IMG/VR virus record: IMGVR_UViG_3300032236_001457 | Location: 37,835 to 101,834 of that record | Strand: one strand, 5' to 3' | Source of the DNA: a virus | Length of the DNA: 64,000 bases | Shown: one piece after another, positions 39,268 through 49,234 of the stretch | Position numbering within the stretch: position 1 is the stretch's first letter | Layout of the letters: every line of letters begins with the position of its first letter | The notes under the pieces: model-generated | The model's database searches: none | The model's input: only the letters and a program-made list of their open reading frames with translations | Told to the model about the DNA's origin: nothing | Translations under genes and position numbers: made by a program

Positions 39268-39678
39268 TTAAATCAAAGCATCCAAATCTTCATGAGTTGT
39301 TGCAGCATCAACTGCTGCTTCTTTGGTCAGCATGGTTTGACGGGCTGTCTCTACTACAGATACATCGAGTTGTTGATTAGAATCAGCAGATAGTTGTTGT
39401 TCAAGTTGATCGTTTACAACCTTACGAAAATCTTGCTTTAATTTATTTTTCATTGAAATCTTACGTTCATCAACAGTAATGTCGGATGCATCCCAAATAA
39501 TCTGTACCGGATCGGTGTTCAAATCGAACCTGTGTGAATTGTATCTTTGACGATTTGGTGTAAGAGTAGGACGTATTTCAACGGCATTCCTCCATCCATT
39601 ATGCCCAACTCCTTCTGCAGGGGCTGTGTCCCAAACATCCTTAACTTCACCGTTTACTACTCTAACAAAATGTGTCAT
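39268..39678 (-). CDS. putative tail-fibre-associated protein (136 aa)
   Basis: THFVRVVNGEVKDVWDTAPA and WRNAVEIRPTLTPNRQ at the N-terminus, a long helix in the C-terminal half (KLKQDFRKVVNDQLEQQLSA). Proteins of this shape sit near tail-fibre genes in T4-like phages; role not established. Strong AAAGGAG site. Confidence 0.6.
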   Translation of the reverse strand: MTHFVRVVNGEVKDVWDTAPAEGVGHNGWRNAVEIRPTLTPNRQRYNSHRFDLNTDPVQIIWDASDITVDERKISMKNKLKQDFRKVVNDQLEQQLSADSNQQLDVSVVETARQTMLTKEAAVDAATTHEDLDALI

Positions 39679-39704
39679 TTAAATCTCCTTTGTAAATGTT
39701 TTGT

Positions 39705-41471
39705 TTATGCTATTTTTCTCAATTTCGAACCTTTAAGCAACTGTTTGACTCGCTTGAACGGATGTGTCCAATCTCCAAAAACTTCTTGCCTAATTAAACG
39801 CATTGAGTCGTAATACGGTGTTCGATCGCCATCCATAGCATATAGGAAATACGGCATCACTGGAACAATGACCCAGGTCTCTACACCCATCGCTGCTGCC
39901 AAATGACTTACACTAGTGCAGGAAGAAATAATTAAATCGCATGATGCTATGGCCTGTTGAGTATCCCTCCATGTGTCTAAAGGCACTTGTTTAACCCAAT
40001 CAGGACATGCATCAGCTCCTTCATCGCGTTGCAGACTGACAAACTCGGCATCAACATTCTCAACAGCATCGAACATTAGATCATAAGGAAATTTCTTATG
40101 ATGCTCGTGCTCAAATCGAGATTGGCCCTGCCATCTTAATCCTATGCGTTTTTTACGTCCCTTAATAGCGATTGGTTTTTCAATATATTGTTTACCGGAT
40201 AAGTCTTTCAGTGATAATCCTAATGGAACCACGGCCGACATTCCGGCGACCCAATAGTCATGATAAATGCCAAAGGCAGCTTCATGCTGCACTACTGCAC
40301 TGACTCCTTCGACTCCTACAAACAAACCAACTAAAGAACCACTAGCAGCAACCACAACATGGCATCCGCGTTCGGCGATATTTTTAGCATAGCGTATTTG
40401 ATGTATTTGATCACCTAGCCCGCCTTCCAAATATAACAACACAATTCCACGTTCTCTACCTGTCCATTGCGGGGTAGGAACGTTAGGCCGTTGATTGCCA
40501 AATACCCCAACTATTCGTCCCCGATCCATTAGTTCATAGCCTTTTTGAATTTGACCCTGGCGTAGATAATACCATCCTCGATTGTATGCGGCACGATGGT
40601 TATTAGGTTGTTCTAATTCAATCTTCTGTGCTAATCTCCACCCTTCGGCAAAGTTACCTATAGTGGATGCTGTTAATTGTAGATCAAGGTCCTGCACTTC
40701 AAGAACAGTGCGGGGGCTGTCCAACCAAAATTCAGGTTGGCAAAAATCTGGATAATAGTGTTTTAAAACATCGCGAGGATCTTGATTGTGCTGTCGAGCT
40801 AGCACTGGTTTGATGTCATGCATGCCTGCATACCCATGTAGGTTTTCATCATCCTCCTTGACCGTGGATCCATCTATATTTTTAAAATCATATTCGAATG
40901 GATCTAATTCTAAAAATTCGTGTATGCGATCTAACTCAGTTTTAGGATCTTTGATTAGATCTTCATATTCAACGAATAGAAAGTTTTCCGGAGACTGCTG
41001 ATATCCGTCCTGCAGACTAATATAGGCCGCACGAAGATGATCCATTAATCCGCCATTGGCCATGAAATGATCAAGATTGTCAGGATTAGCTATACGCACA
41101 AATGAAGCAGCACAGTCCGGAATAGATCGCACAGTGGCAATGATTCTTGGAGGACGCTCTATTACCTGCGACATAGCACTCATGATTTCAGCAATAGGCC
41201 AACCACGACTTTTATCAATGACAACAGGCTTGGCAGTATCTTGATAAAAAGCGTCAATTAACCCACGCATGGTCTGAGCAAGTTTCTTTCGTTCAGGATC
41301 ATTTTCGCCCAACAATTCTGCAGAATGCCAAGTAGTTGCCAGTCCATTCAATGCAGCAACTAGTCCTGAGGTAGTAGAAACATGCACCGCAGGATTTTGG
41401 TTCAATATGGCCGCAAGAACAGTAGATCCGCTACGTGGAATACCGGATAAAAAATGTAGTGTTTTATTCAT
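39705..41471 (-). CDS. sulfotransferase-TPR-GT9-like fusion protein
   Basis: 588 residues. Residues 1-250: sulfotransferase with the PAPS 5'-phosphosulfate loop SGIPRSGSTVL and YEDLIKDP. Residues about 275-325: TPR-like helices (RAAYNRGWYYLRQGQIQKGY). Residues about 340-560: a heptosyltransferase/GT9-like half with LYLEGGLGDQIHQIRYAKN and ISSCTSVSHLAAAMGVETW. The parts suggest sulfation plus glycosylation of one acceptor. Host sulfotransferase-TPR proteins exist, but this three-part order is uncommon. Confidence 0.8.
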   Translation of the reverse strand: MNKTLHFLSGIPRSGSTVLAAILNQNPAVHVSTTSGLVAALNGLATTWHSAELLGENDPERKKLAQTMRGLIDAFYQDTAKPVVIDKSRGWPIAEIMSAMSQVIERPPRIIATVRSIPDCAASFVRIANPDNLDHFMANGGLMDHLRAAYISLQDGYQQSPENFLFVEYEDLIKDPKTELDRIHEFLELDPFEYDFKNIDGSTVKEDDENLHGYAGMHDIKPVLARQHNQDPRDVLKHYYPDFCQPEFWLDSPRTVLEVQDLDLQLTASTIGNFAEGWRLAQKIELEQPNNHRAAYNRGWYYLRQGQIQKGYELMDRGRIVGVFGNQRPNVPTPQWTGRERGIVLLYLEGGLGDQIHQIRYAKNIAERGCHVVVAASGSLVGLFVGVEGVSAVVQHEAAFGIYHDYWVAGMSAVVPLGLSLKDLSGKQYIEKPIAIKGRKKRIGLRWQGQSRFEHEHHKKFPYDLMFDAVENVDAEFVSLQRDEGADACPDWVKQVPLDTWRDTQQAIASCDLIISSCTSVSHLAAAMGVETWVIVPVMPYFLYAMDGDRTPYYDSMRLIRQEVFGDWTHPFKRVKQLLKGSKLRKIA

Positions 41472-41479
41472 GCGTATAC

Positions 41480-42670
41480 TTATGTCGAGATCGCTGCCGA
41501 GACACTAGTTCCCATATTTGATTCAGGCAACTTGATCCACGTGGTCAACGCACCAACCTGCACTGGAGAATTATAATCGGTAGAACCGCCAAGACCCAAC
41601 TGACCATAATATCCACGGCCCCATGCCCATAATGTACCGTTAGTTTTGAGAGCAAGCGTATGATCATACCCGGTAGCAACACTGAGCCAATTGGTCAATG
41701 CACCAACTTGAGTGGGAGAAGATCGACCTAACGCATCACCTACTCCTAGTGGGGTACCATCACCCCACGCCCATAGTGTACCATCTGTTTTTACCGCAAG
41801 TGTGTGATAACGAGATGCAGTGACACTTAACCAATTAGTTAACGCTCCGACCTGTACTGGCGATTGATAATAAGTTAGATTACCTAATCCTAATTCACCG
41901 CTGGAATTTTTACCCCATGTCCATAATGTCCCATCAGACTTGACAGCAGCCATATGATAGGTTCCACAGGCAACATCTGTCCATGTAGTCAACGCTCCTA
42001 CTTGGTTTGGGGAAGATTTCACAGTATATGAACCAATCCCTAGCTGCCCACTGCTGTTCTGTCCCCACGTCCACAATGTCCCATTGGTCTTAATGGCAGC
42101 AGTGTTGAGCTTGCCTTTGACAATCTTCGACCAATTGGTTAACGCACCGACTTGTTTGGGTGAACTATAGGCTGTTGTATTGCCTAAACCGAGATTTCCA
42201 GTATTTCCCGATCCCCATGACCATAAAGTACCATCAGTCTTGACAGCAGCCATACTGATCAATGAAGTACTGCCCTTACTGACAGAAATCTTACTCCAAT
42301 TAGTTAGTGCGCCAACCTGCTTAGGAGAACTGTAACCAGTTATGTTACCTAATCCAAGGTTTCCAGATCCTCCACTACCCCATGTCCATAATGTGCCATC
42401 GGTTTTAACGGCACCCATACTGTATCCACCGGTGGCAATGGCTGTCCAAGTGGTTAATGCGCCAACTTGGTTTGGAGAATATTTTATTACCTTGTTGTTA
42501 AGACCTAGTTGACCACTGCTATTAGTACCCCATGTATACAATTTTCCATTGGTGGCACCGCCTCCGCCGCCACCTCCGCCACCTGCTACAGGTCTCGGTG
42601 TGGCTGTCATTTTATGAGCTCTTGTAGGACCTCCGGTTCCAAATGTACCTTTTCTCCAGATCGTTGCCAT
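41480..42670 (-). CDS. RCC1-repeat beta-propeller protein
   Basis: 396 residues, nearly all made of about seven repeats of roughly 48 residues with the core LYTWGTNSSGQLGLN...SPNQVGALT, the RCC1/BNR blade pattern. The N-terminus has a Gly run after PRPVAGGG. No signal peptide. In phages RCC1 proteins are thought to be virion or fibre parts that bind host surface. Confidence 0.88.
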   Translation of the reverse strand: MATIWRKGTFGTGGPTRAHKMTATPRPVAGGGGGGGGGATNGKLYTWGTNSSGQLGLNNKVIKYSPNQVGALTTWTAIATGGYSMGAVKTDGTLWTWGSGGSGNLGLGNITGYSSPKQVGALTNWSKISVSKGSTSLISMAAVKTDGTLWSWGSGNTGNLGLGNTTAYSSPKQVGALTNWSKIVKGKLNTAAIKTNGTLWTWGQNSSGQLGIGSYTVKSSPNQVGALTTWTDVACGTYHMAAVKSDGTLWTWGKNSSGELGLGNLTYYQSPVQVGALTNWLSVTASRYHTLAVKTDGTLWAWGDGTPLGVGDALGRSSPTQVGALTNWLSVATGYDHTLALKTNGTLWAWGRGYYGQLGLGGSTDYNSPVQVGALTTWIKLPESNMGTSVSAAIST

Positions 42671-42755
42671 CGATGTCTCCTTAATATTGAGTATTTAGTG
42701 TTTTTTCAATATCAAATTCGTTGACTCTTAGCGGTAAGTGTGTTTAAATAGCAGG

Positions 42756-43544
42756 ATGAAAAGAAATCTTTTAGTTGTACTAAGAACTTGTACAATAATA
42801 AATTCCGCTAGTAAAAGCGACAGATATATCCCAGTTAGCAAACACGAGTTAGTTAAGGTCTGTATCAGTAGTCTAGTTAACAGTATTAACCAAGTTGCGG
42901 ACCACGATGTTAAACTTATAGTGTTAGATGATCACAGCAGCCCAGAGGCTGTAGCAGATATCACTAATATTATTTCACACTGCCGGTTTCCAGTTGAGTT
43001 CATTCCTGTAACGGATGGAACAGGCAATGGACACACTATGGGCCGTGTTTACGAACAGGTAGAAAAACATTGCACAGATCTTTGGTATCATATCGAAGAC
43101 GATTATCTACACGTTCCGGAAGCCATTAACGACATGATTGAGTCGGTGGATCAATTTGAAGGTAATACTGGAAAATTGGTAGCTATCAATCCGCATGATG
43201 ATATTTGGCGATATACCAAACAGATTTACGAAAGTTTCCTGTTGTTAGGACCATATCGTCACTATAGAACAGTTAGACATACTACCTACACCTGCTTGGC
43301 CAGTCGTGCTTTGTTTGATCGATACAGGGAAGTATTTCGTGCCCTAGTTGATTTGACTATACAGGATGCCGGTTGGGTCGAAGATCGATCCATCAATCAA
43401 ATTTGGAATCAACCGGATGTCATGTTGTTCAGTCCTATTCCCGGATTAGGATTTCACATTATGGATGAAAGCGGACGTGATCCTTATATTGATATTATGG
43501 CTATATGGAATAGTGTGCCAAAATTATGGTTGGAGACCAAATGA
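42756..43544 (+). CDS. GT2-like glycosyltransferase
   Basis: Start at ATG 42756 (MKRNLLVVLRTC). VKLIVLDDHSSPEAVADI is the nucleotide-binding strand and DLWYHIEDDYLHVPEA the metal-binding DxD-like site. C-terminal acceptor part DAGWVEDRSINQIWNQ. Its stop overlaps the first of two GT17 genes as ATGA; the three form a plus-strand operon. Confidence 0.78.
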   Translation: MKRNLLVVLRTCTIINSASKSDRYIPVSKHELVKVCISSLVNSINQVADHDVKLIVLDDHSSPEAVADITNIISHCRFPVEFIPVTDGTGNGHTMGRVYEQVEKHCTDLWYHIEDDYLHVPEAINDMIESVDQFEGNTGKLVAINPHDDIWRYTKQIYESFLLLGPYRHYRTVRHTTYTCLASRALFDRYREVFRALVDLTIQDAGWVEDRSINQIWNQPDVMLFSPIPGLGFHIMDESGRDPYIDIMAIWNSVPKLWLETK

Positions 43545-44386
43545 AAATTTACGATTGTTTTACTTTTTTTAATGAATTAGATCTGCTAGAAATCAGGCTA
43601 CAAGAGCTGTATGATACTGTAGATTATTTTGTAATTGCCGAAGCCAATATGAGTCACAGTGGTAAGCCCAAGGGATATACACTTTTAGAAAATTGGGAGA
43701 GATTTGCGCCATGGCATGATAAAATCCGTCGTATCGCAGTAGATGACATGCCTGTTACCAATAACAGTTGGGTTAGAGAAAAGTTTCAGCGTGATGCGTT
43801 GTCAAGAGGATTGACTGATCTCGAATCAGATGATCTCATTATAGTCAGCGACTTGGATGAAATTCCACGAGCAGAAATCATTGCAATGATTCGTGAGGAC
43901 GAGAATCGGTATGAACGTTATGTATTGCGTGTTCCCTTATTCCGTTACAAGTTTAATTTCCTAAAATGGCATCAACCTGTGATCAATAATCAAATGATTG
44001 TTACCAGGGCCCATGTGTTTACTCATCCCGAAAAAGAGCGTGATTATACTCATGCTTGGTTACCACCTGCTCCAGATTTTGTCTATGTTGATCATGCCGG
44101 ATGGCATTTTAGTTATTTGGGCGATGATCGCAACGCAGTCCATAAATTACAGAACTTTGCTCATACCGAACAGAACATTCCAGAGATTGTAGATGTGTTT
44201 AGCATTGATCGTATGATCGCAGAAAAGTGCGGGCCTAATCCCAACGATCCGGAAAAGTTTGAGCATGTGGTCATGGATGATTATTTTCCTGCTTGTATTG
44301 TGAATAACATGGAAAAATACAGTCATTTGATTATACCCAATGCAACTGCAAATGTTACTGATTTTTATCCAATGGGTGAAGAATGA
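43541..44386 (+). CDS. GT17-type glycosyltransferase
   Basis: From ATG 43541: IYDCFTFFNELDLLEIRL, IAEANMSHSGKPKG, IIVSDLDEIPRAE, and VDHAGWHFSYLGDDRNAV. Clear paralogue of the next gene and of the minus-strand gene at 35998. Overlaps both neighbours by 4 bases. Confidence 0.9.
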   Translation: MKIYDCFTFFNELDLLEIRLQELYDTVDYFVIAEANMSHSGKPKGYTLLENWERFAPWHDKIRRIAVDDMPVTNNSWVREKFQRDALSRGLTDLESDDLIIVSDLDEIPRAEIIAMIREDENRYERYVLRVPLFRYKFNFLKWHQPVINNQMIVTRAHVFTHPEKERDYTHAWLPPAPDFVYVDHAGWHFSYLGDDRNAVHKLQNFAHTEQNIPEIVDVFSIDRMIAEKCGPNPNDPEKFEHVVMDDYFPACIVNNMEKYSHLIIPNATANVTDFYPMGEE

Positions 44387-45267
44387 AAGTTTATGACGTA
44401 TTCTCTTTCTATAATGAATTTGACATTTTAGAAATACGACTAAAAGAGTTATGGGATACTGTTGACCATTTTGTGTTGCTCGAAGCCAGCACAACCTTTG
44501 TTGGGAATCCAAAAGAATATCTTTTTGAAAAAAATAAAGAACGTTTTGCTCCATACATGAGTAAAATTAGGCATATCAAATTAGATGATTCTATTGAAAT
44601 GCAGAAACAGGTTTTTCCAAGAGAGATTGACGATACCTGGGTTCGTGAAAAGTATCAGAGATACGCTGCTCGTACAGCGTTACATGATATCGGTCCTGAT
44701 GATATTATTGTTATCAGTGATTGCGATGAAATACCTCGTGCCGATATGATCGAATTGATCAAAGAAGATGAAAACGATTATGATCGATATATTTTGTATG
44801 TTGCTCAGTTCAACTACAAAATTAACTATATGAAAATTCAAAATCCCAGTAGGCATCCAGCAATCATAGCAACCAGAGGAAGAGTATTCACTAACCCTCA
44901 ACAAGAAAGAGAATATTCGTTCTATTGGAATCAGAAGCCAGAAAACACCATCGGAGTAGATCACGGCGGGTGGCATTTTACATATTTCGGTGATGAAAGG
45001 CATTGTGTCAACAAGATTCAAAACTTTGCTCACACTGAACAAAATAATCCTAACATAATTGACGAATTTAGTATTGAGTGGATGATTCGTAACAAGTATG
45101 GGCATGAAGGCATAGATAGCAAAGACAATGAAAGATTTGAATATGTAATTATTGATGAATACTTTCCTAAATGTATCACCGACAATATCAACGATTGGGC
45201 AGATATGATCATTCCCGATGCTGTATTTCGAGTAGAAGATTTATATCGAACCAACGAGAACAATTAA
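44383..45267 (+). CDS. GT17-type glycosyltransferase
   Basis: VYDVFSFYNEFDILEIRLKE, LEASTTFVGNPKE, IIVISDCDEIPRADM (Leu to Cys within the acidic motif), and VDHGGWHFTYFGDERHCV. Second of a tandem pair, so probably adds a different residue in the same glycan. Confidence 0.9.
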   Translation: MKVYDVFSFYNEFDILEIRLKELWDTVDHFVLLEASTTFVGNPKEYLFEKNKERFAPYMSKIRHIKLDDSIEMQKQVFPREIDDTWVREKYQRYAARTALHDIGPDDIIVISDCDEIPRADMIELIKEDENDYDRYILYVAQFNYKINYMKIQNPSRHPAIIATRGRVFTNPQQEREYSFYWNQKPENTIGVDHGGWHFTYFGDERHCVNKIQNFAHTEQNNPNIIDEFSIEWMIRNKYGHEGIDSKDNERFEYVIIDEYFPKCITDNINDWADMIIPDAVFRVEDLYRTNENN

Positions 45268-45268
45268 A

Positions 45269-46006
45269 ATGAAAATACCCCCGAAGAATGTTCCGCATAG
45301 CCCAACCCCTGATCAAGAAACATCTATAGTGTTTGCCGGAGAGTGGGATTCTGAATTATCTGCTAAAATGCAAAATGCGTGGTTTAGTTCTATTGCTATG
45401 GAATTTAAACTGCCAGATTGGATAAGATACATGGAAGGTGCTAGTGGCAAAAAATACAGATACTTTATCAATAATTTTATCGAATCTATAGATGATGCTA
45501 GGTATTTAGAAATAGGCACTTGGGCAGGGTCAACAGCTTGCTCTGCTTTATATGGGAATAAAGTTAAAACTATTTGCATAGATAATTGGGCAGAATTTGG
45601 CGGACCAAAAGATCGATTCTTTTCCAATATTGAAAAGGTGCGATCGCCTGATATAGATTTTTCATTCATTGAAAGTGATTTTAATTTAGTCGATTATACA
45701 GATATTGGAAAATTTAATATCTATATGTATGACGGAGATCATTCTGAAGAATGTCAATATAAAGGAATTGCACATGTTCTTCCTGCACTTGACGACGATT
45801 TTGTGTTAATCGTCGATGATTGGAATTGGGAAAGAGTTAGAGTGGGCACATTAAATGCTATCAAAGACAACAATTTAGAAATAATCTCTAGTATAGAAAT
45901 ACGAACCATGCAAGAAGAAGTTTGGTGGGCACCCGATGTGTTAGGAGCAAATAGCGATTGGCATAATGGATATTTTATAGCAGTAATTAAAAAAGGTAAT
46001 CAATGA
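45269..46006 (+). CDS. class I methyltransferase, glycan-cluster type
   Basis: 245 residues: motif I ARYLEIGTWAGSTACSALYG, ICIDNWAEFGGPKDRF, then YMYDGDHSEECQYKGI with acidic metal-site residues and LIVDDWNWERVR. Fits the Methyltransf_24-type sugar O-methyltransferases. One base after the GT17 gene; the next start overlaps its stop. Confidence 0.8.
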   Translation: MKIPPKNVPHSPTPDQETSIVFAGEWDSELSAKMQNAWFSSIAMEFKLPDWIRYMEGASGKKYRYFINNFIESIDDARYLEIGTWAGSTACSALYGNKVKTICIDNWAEFGGPKDRFFSNIEKVRSPDIDFSFIESDFNLVDYTDIGKFNIYMYDGDHSEECQYKGIAHVLPALDDDFVLIVDDWNWERVRVGTLNAIKDNNLEIISSIEIRTMQEEVWWAPDVLGANSDWHNGYFIAVIKKGNQ

Positions 46007-46779
46007 CAACTTTTTCACATTCTGGCACAACTGGAGACACTTTCTGTGCCTTGGTCATTCCAAAGATTTTCGGAGAGGGCGAAGTATACCTCAAGTTGAA
46101 TAATATTCAAAATGTAGTTACCAGTAAACTAGGTTGGGGTGATGTCGGCCGACATCGTGGTCGAATGACCGCAGAAGATTACGACCTCATGCGTGAACTA
46201 ATTTTACATCAAAAATACGTTACTGATTTTAAAATCTGGAACGGTGAAACTATTGACTATGAGTTAGAAGATGCTTATGATCATTTAGAAACAGGCTTCT
46301 TCCCTAGAAATTTCAGTAACCAGTATGCTCTAGCAGTTGGGCTTGATCCTAAAAAACACTATAAAGAATTACAGATGCTGCCTTGGATGGAGTGTCGAGA
46401 AGAAAGAAAGTTTCCAGGTCGCCCGGTTGTCATACATCGTAGTCCTAATTATCAAGAAGGCAATCCAGTAGATAGTCCAAAATGGAAAGGATTTATCCAA
46501 CGTGGACTGATTGAACAGGCAGTGTTTGTTGGTGGCGAAAGCGATCATGCGTATTTTGAAGAGACTTTCAAAGTTCGTGTCCCTCATTATAGAACACCAG
46601 ACTGGATGGAATTAGCCCGTGTTATTCAAGGCAGTGAATTGATGATTACCAGTATGGGTGGTCCTAGTGCATTATGTCTATGCTTGGGCAAGACTATGAT
46701 GTTAGAAAGTCGTAAGAATGAAACCCATGAAAGACTGGAAATTAATTATCCTTCAAGGATCAACATTCAGTATTTTTAA
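46003..46779 (+). CDS. GT9-like glycosyltransferase domain protein
   Basis: 258 residues. HSGTTGDTFCALVIPKIFGE at the N-terminus resembles the GDT/L-E-x loop of heptosyltransferase-like folds, and VFVGGESDHAYFEETF plus ELARVIQGSELMITSMGGPS the donor-side half. Function inferred from fold only. Confidence 0.6.
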   Translation: MTTFSHSGTTGDTFCALVIPKIFGEGEVYLKLNNIQNVVTSKLGWGDVGRHRGRMTAEDYDLMRELILHQKYVTDFKIWNGETIDYELEDAYDHLETGFFPRNFSNQYALAVGLDPKKHYKELQMLPWMECREERKFPGRPVVIHRSPNYQEGNPVDSPKWKGFIQRGLIEQAVFVGGESDHAYFEETFKVRVPHYRTPDWMELARVIQGSELMITSMGGPSALCLCLGKTMMLESRKNETHERLEINYPSRINIQYF

Positions 46780-47498
46780 TTGCTATCGCCTCTGAGAGAT
46801 ACGATAAAATCACCGTGAGTTAGTGGAACACGATTTACCAATAGATACAATGCCAATGCACTTTCAGTATGCCATTGCCGTCTGTTCTGTGTGAAAAAGT
46901 TTTGTTGAGCGGTTTGAATCATTCCACTATAGATATTCATATGTTCGGCTGAAGCAATTGCAAACAAGTCACACATTTCTGGACTATTGATACTAAAATG
47001 AAAGTGCCCAGCAACTTTATTTTTAGGTGTAACGATAGCCATTTTTAACAGATCAAGATTTATACCACGCAGATCCAACACATTGACTAGCCCAGTATCA
47101 GGTCTTGTTCTTATAACCATGTCGTAGGTAACATTGTTTTGCTGTTCATACTTTAATCGAAGTTGGTTAACCTGAAACATGTTATACCACATTTTATAAG
47201 CAGGAGTTGGCACACCGTTGGGTTCTGTCGGGAGATCAATATAATCACTATCAGACAGTTCGAATGATTTTACATAATTATTTTTTGGTAGTATCGATTC
47301 TAAATAGTCTGATGTTTTTTTAGTATCGGTTATTTCTCTCCAAATGTTTGATGGTAATTTTTCAGGAGGAAGATGACGATTGTCCCCGGTGAAGTAACAA
47401 AACCAATCTGCTTGATCGTAACCTGTTAGATTGTTTAGAAAGTTAGTGAAATCGGAAGTAAAGCGTGGTTGTCCACAAATTTGTATAGCAATTCTCAT
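46776..47498 (-). CDS. 'GQPRF'-family glycan protein
   Basis: Start at ATG 47498 (MRIAIQICGQPRF). Contains YDQADWFCYFTGDNRHLP, a YDMVIRTRPDTGLV acidic motif and MCDLFAIASAEHMNIYSGM. Two relatives lie at 47563 and 50300. The pattern (G-Q-P-R-F ... D-x-V-I-R-x-R-x-D) is that of glycosyltransferase-like proteins in capsule/LPS clusters. Divergent from the next gene. Confidence 0.7.
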   Translation of the reverse strand: MRIAIQICGQPRFTSDFTNFLNNLTGYDQADWFCYFTGDNRHLPPEKLPSNIWREITDTKKTSDYLESILPKNNYVKSFELSDSDYIDLPTEPNGVPTPAYKMWYNMFQVNQLRLKYEQQNNVTYDMVIRTRPDTGLVNVLDLRGINLDLLKMAIVTPKNKVAGHFHFSINSPEMCDLFAIASAEHMNIYSGMIQTAQQNFFTQNRRQWHTESALALYLLVNRVPLTHGDFIVSLRGDSN

Positions 47499-47529
47499 AT
47501 CATTATTTAAACGCATTAAAACATAGAAA

Positions 47530-47537
47530 AATAAATA
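47530..47537 (+). promoter_or_regulatory. T4-type late promoter motif (AATAAATA)
   Basis: Lies 25 bases before the ATG at 47563 in the 64-base gap between divergent GQPRF genes. Confidence 0.45.
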
Positions 47538-47562
47538 TTGAGTCCTATTATAAAGCATAAAA

Positions 47563-49212
47563 ATGAAAATAGCATTAATAGCTAGCGGATTACCTAGGTT
47601 CATGCCAGACTTTATTGACCTAATGAGCAAACTCAAAGGGTTTGAATGCGCTGACATATATATGTGTCTTTGGAAAACAGATTGGGCAACAACTGCCGAA
47701 GAAGCTAGAAACAAAATTGAAAAAATACTAGCACCTGAATTTCGTTTGGCAAAAATAAAAGTTGTTGATGAGCCGCCATATCAATTACCTGATCATACTT
47801 TTCCCTTGGCTCCTCCGGCTCCTGAAAACACAACTTGGTGGTATAAAAGGATATTTGCTCAGTTCACAGGCCTTACTATGGCATTCGATCTTATTGATCA
47901 AGAATACGATGCTGTTATTAAGTTTAGAGTCGATGGATCATTAGAAAAAGAATTAGATGTAAGAACACTAGATCTCAAAACACATCCTTTATTATTTCCC
48001 TGTAATAATGGGGCAGGATTTGACTATTGTCGAGTAAGTGATTTGTTTTTTGTCGGAACACAGGAAGCAATGAGATTTACCTGTAACCTCAGTAAAGAAT
48101 TTCGCGAGTTGGTTCCTGCTGCTGATCCTACGTGGGGAGACTCGGATATTGTCGATGGCACCTGGAATTGGGGCACTGAACACTTAATCGGGTTCTATAT
48201 GAGGAAATATAACTTTCCTGTAGCTTATGGCGATTTTCGTGCTACACTAAATTCGTTCGGCAGGTCAAAATATACCGATAGGCATTACCATCACAGGATA
48301 GTTCCCGACCCCACTGAAACAAATCCTAAGGTTTTGTTGTTAGGTGATTCCCATACAGATGTATTCTTAGGCAGCCCAAATGTAAATAGATTCGATATGA
48401 GATTGTGCAGTCAACGGGCATTTACAATCCATAGATTTACAGATTTTAATGAAACAGATCTTTGGGCTCCTTTGATCAATTGGTTTGAGCAGAACACTAT
48501 CAATTCTCAAGACCCTTGCAGAACGTTAGTTATTACCGGAGGTGAAATTGATGTTCGTGCTCATTTCTGGAGACACATCCCTCGGCATTATCAAGGAAAG
48601 GACAGTATCTTAAATTATGTTCAATCTGTTGCTGTAAAATTTTATCAGGCGTTGGCAGCAGTTTGCAATCATTATGATATAAGACGAGTAGTAGTTTGGG
48701 GATCACCAGTTGCAGGAGAACGTGCTCATTACAATAGCGAGCATCCGTTTGTCGGTCCATCACAAACAAGAAACCGGTTAATTCACATTTGGAACCGAGA
48801 ATTTGTTAGAGCGATTGAAAATGATCAAAGAATTTCATTAGCAACTGCGTATTACAACTTTATCGATCCTACAAACTATTCTACCGTAGATCCTTCTCCG
48901 TCGCATGACGGAGTGCATTGGCATGATAGTTATGGTCCTGTATTTTGGGAAAAGCTCATTCAGCCTTGTATAGATGGTAATAAAATTGCAGTAGGAATGA
49001 ATTGGAATAACATGTATAATGATCAATTTGACATTGTTGAATCAATTTCTCAAGGTACTCAACAATATGATACTTGGGCAAGGACAGATCAAATTTCAAA
49101 TCTAGATGGAATTGATCGTCATGTTGTAATAAATGGTCAATCATATTCATGGGTTCGAGCAGAGCATCGTAGTTTATTGCCATCGCAATATAACGAAATA
49201 GTAATACAATAA
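47563..49212 (+). CDS. GQPRF domain fused to an SGNH-hydrolase-like domain
   Basis: 549 residues. 1-250: MKIALIASGLPRFMPDF, YDAVIKFRVDGSLE, the GQPRF family. About 260-470: SGNH-like domain with VLLLGDSHTDVF (nucleophile Ser), VITGGEIDVRAHF, and SHDGVHWHDSYG (Asp/His). It may build and deacylate, or trim, the same sugar. The C-terminal 70 residues have no match I can name. Confidence 0.75.
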   Translation: MKIALIASGLPRFMPDFIDLMSKLKGFECADIYMCLWKTDWATTAEEARNKIEKILAPEFRLAKIKVVDEPPYQLPDHTFPLAPPAPENTTWWYKRIFAQFTGLTMAFDLIDQEYDAVIKFRVDGSLEKELDVRTLDLKTHPLLFPCNNGAGFDYCRVSDLFFVGTQEAMRFTCNLSKEFRELVPAADPTWGDSDIVDGTWNWGTEHLIGFYMRKYNFPVAYGDFRATLNSFGRSKYTDRHYHHRIVPDPTETNPKVLLLGDSHTDVFLGSPNVNRFDMRLCSQRAFTIHRFTDFNETDLWAPLINWFEQNTINSQDPCRTLVITGGEIDVRAHFWRHIPRHYQGKDSILNYVQSVAVKFYQALAAVCNHYDIRRVVVWGSPVAGERAHYNSEHPFVGPSQTRNRLIHIWNREFVRAIENDQRISLATAYYNFIDPTNYSTVDPSPSHDGVHWHDSYGPVFWEKLIQPCIDGNKIAVGMNWNNMYNDQFDIVESISQGTQQYDTWARTDQISNLDGIDRHVVINGQSYSWVRAEHRSLLPSQYNEIVIQ

Positions 49213-49215
49213 ATA
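49208..49215 (+). promoter_or_regulatory. T4-type late promoter motif (AATAAATA)
   Basis: Includes the TAA stop of the preceding gene and lies 19 bases before the ATG at 49235, with AAAGGA between. Confidence 0.45.
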
Positions 49216-49234
49216 ACACTTTAAAGGAAAACGC

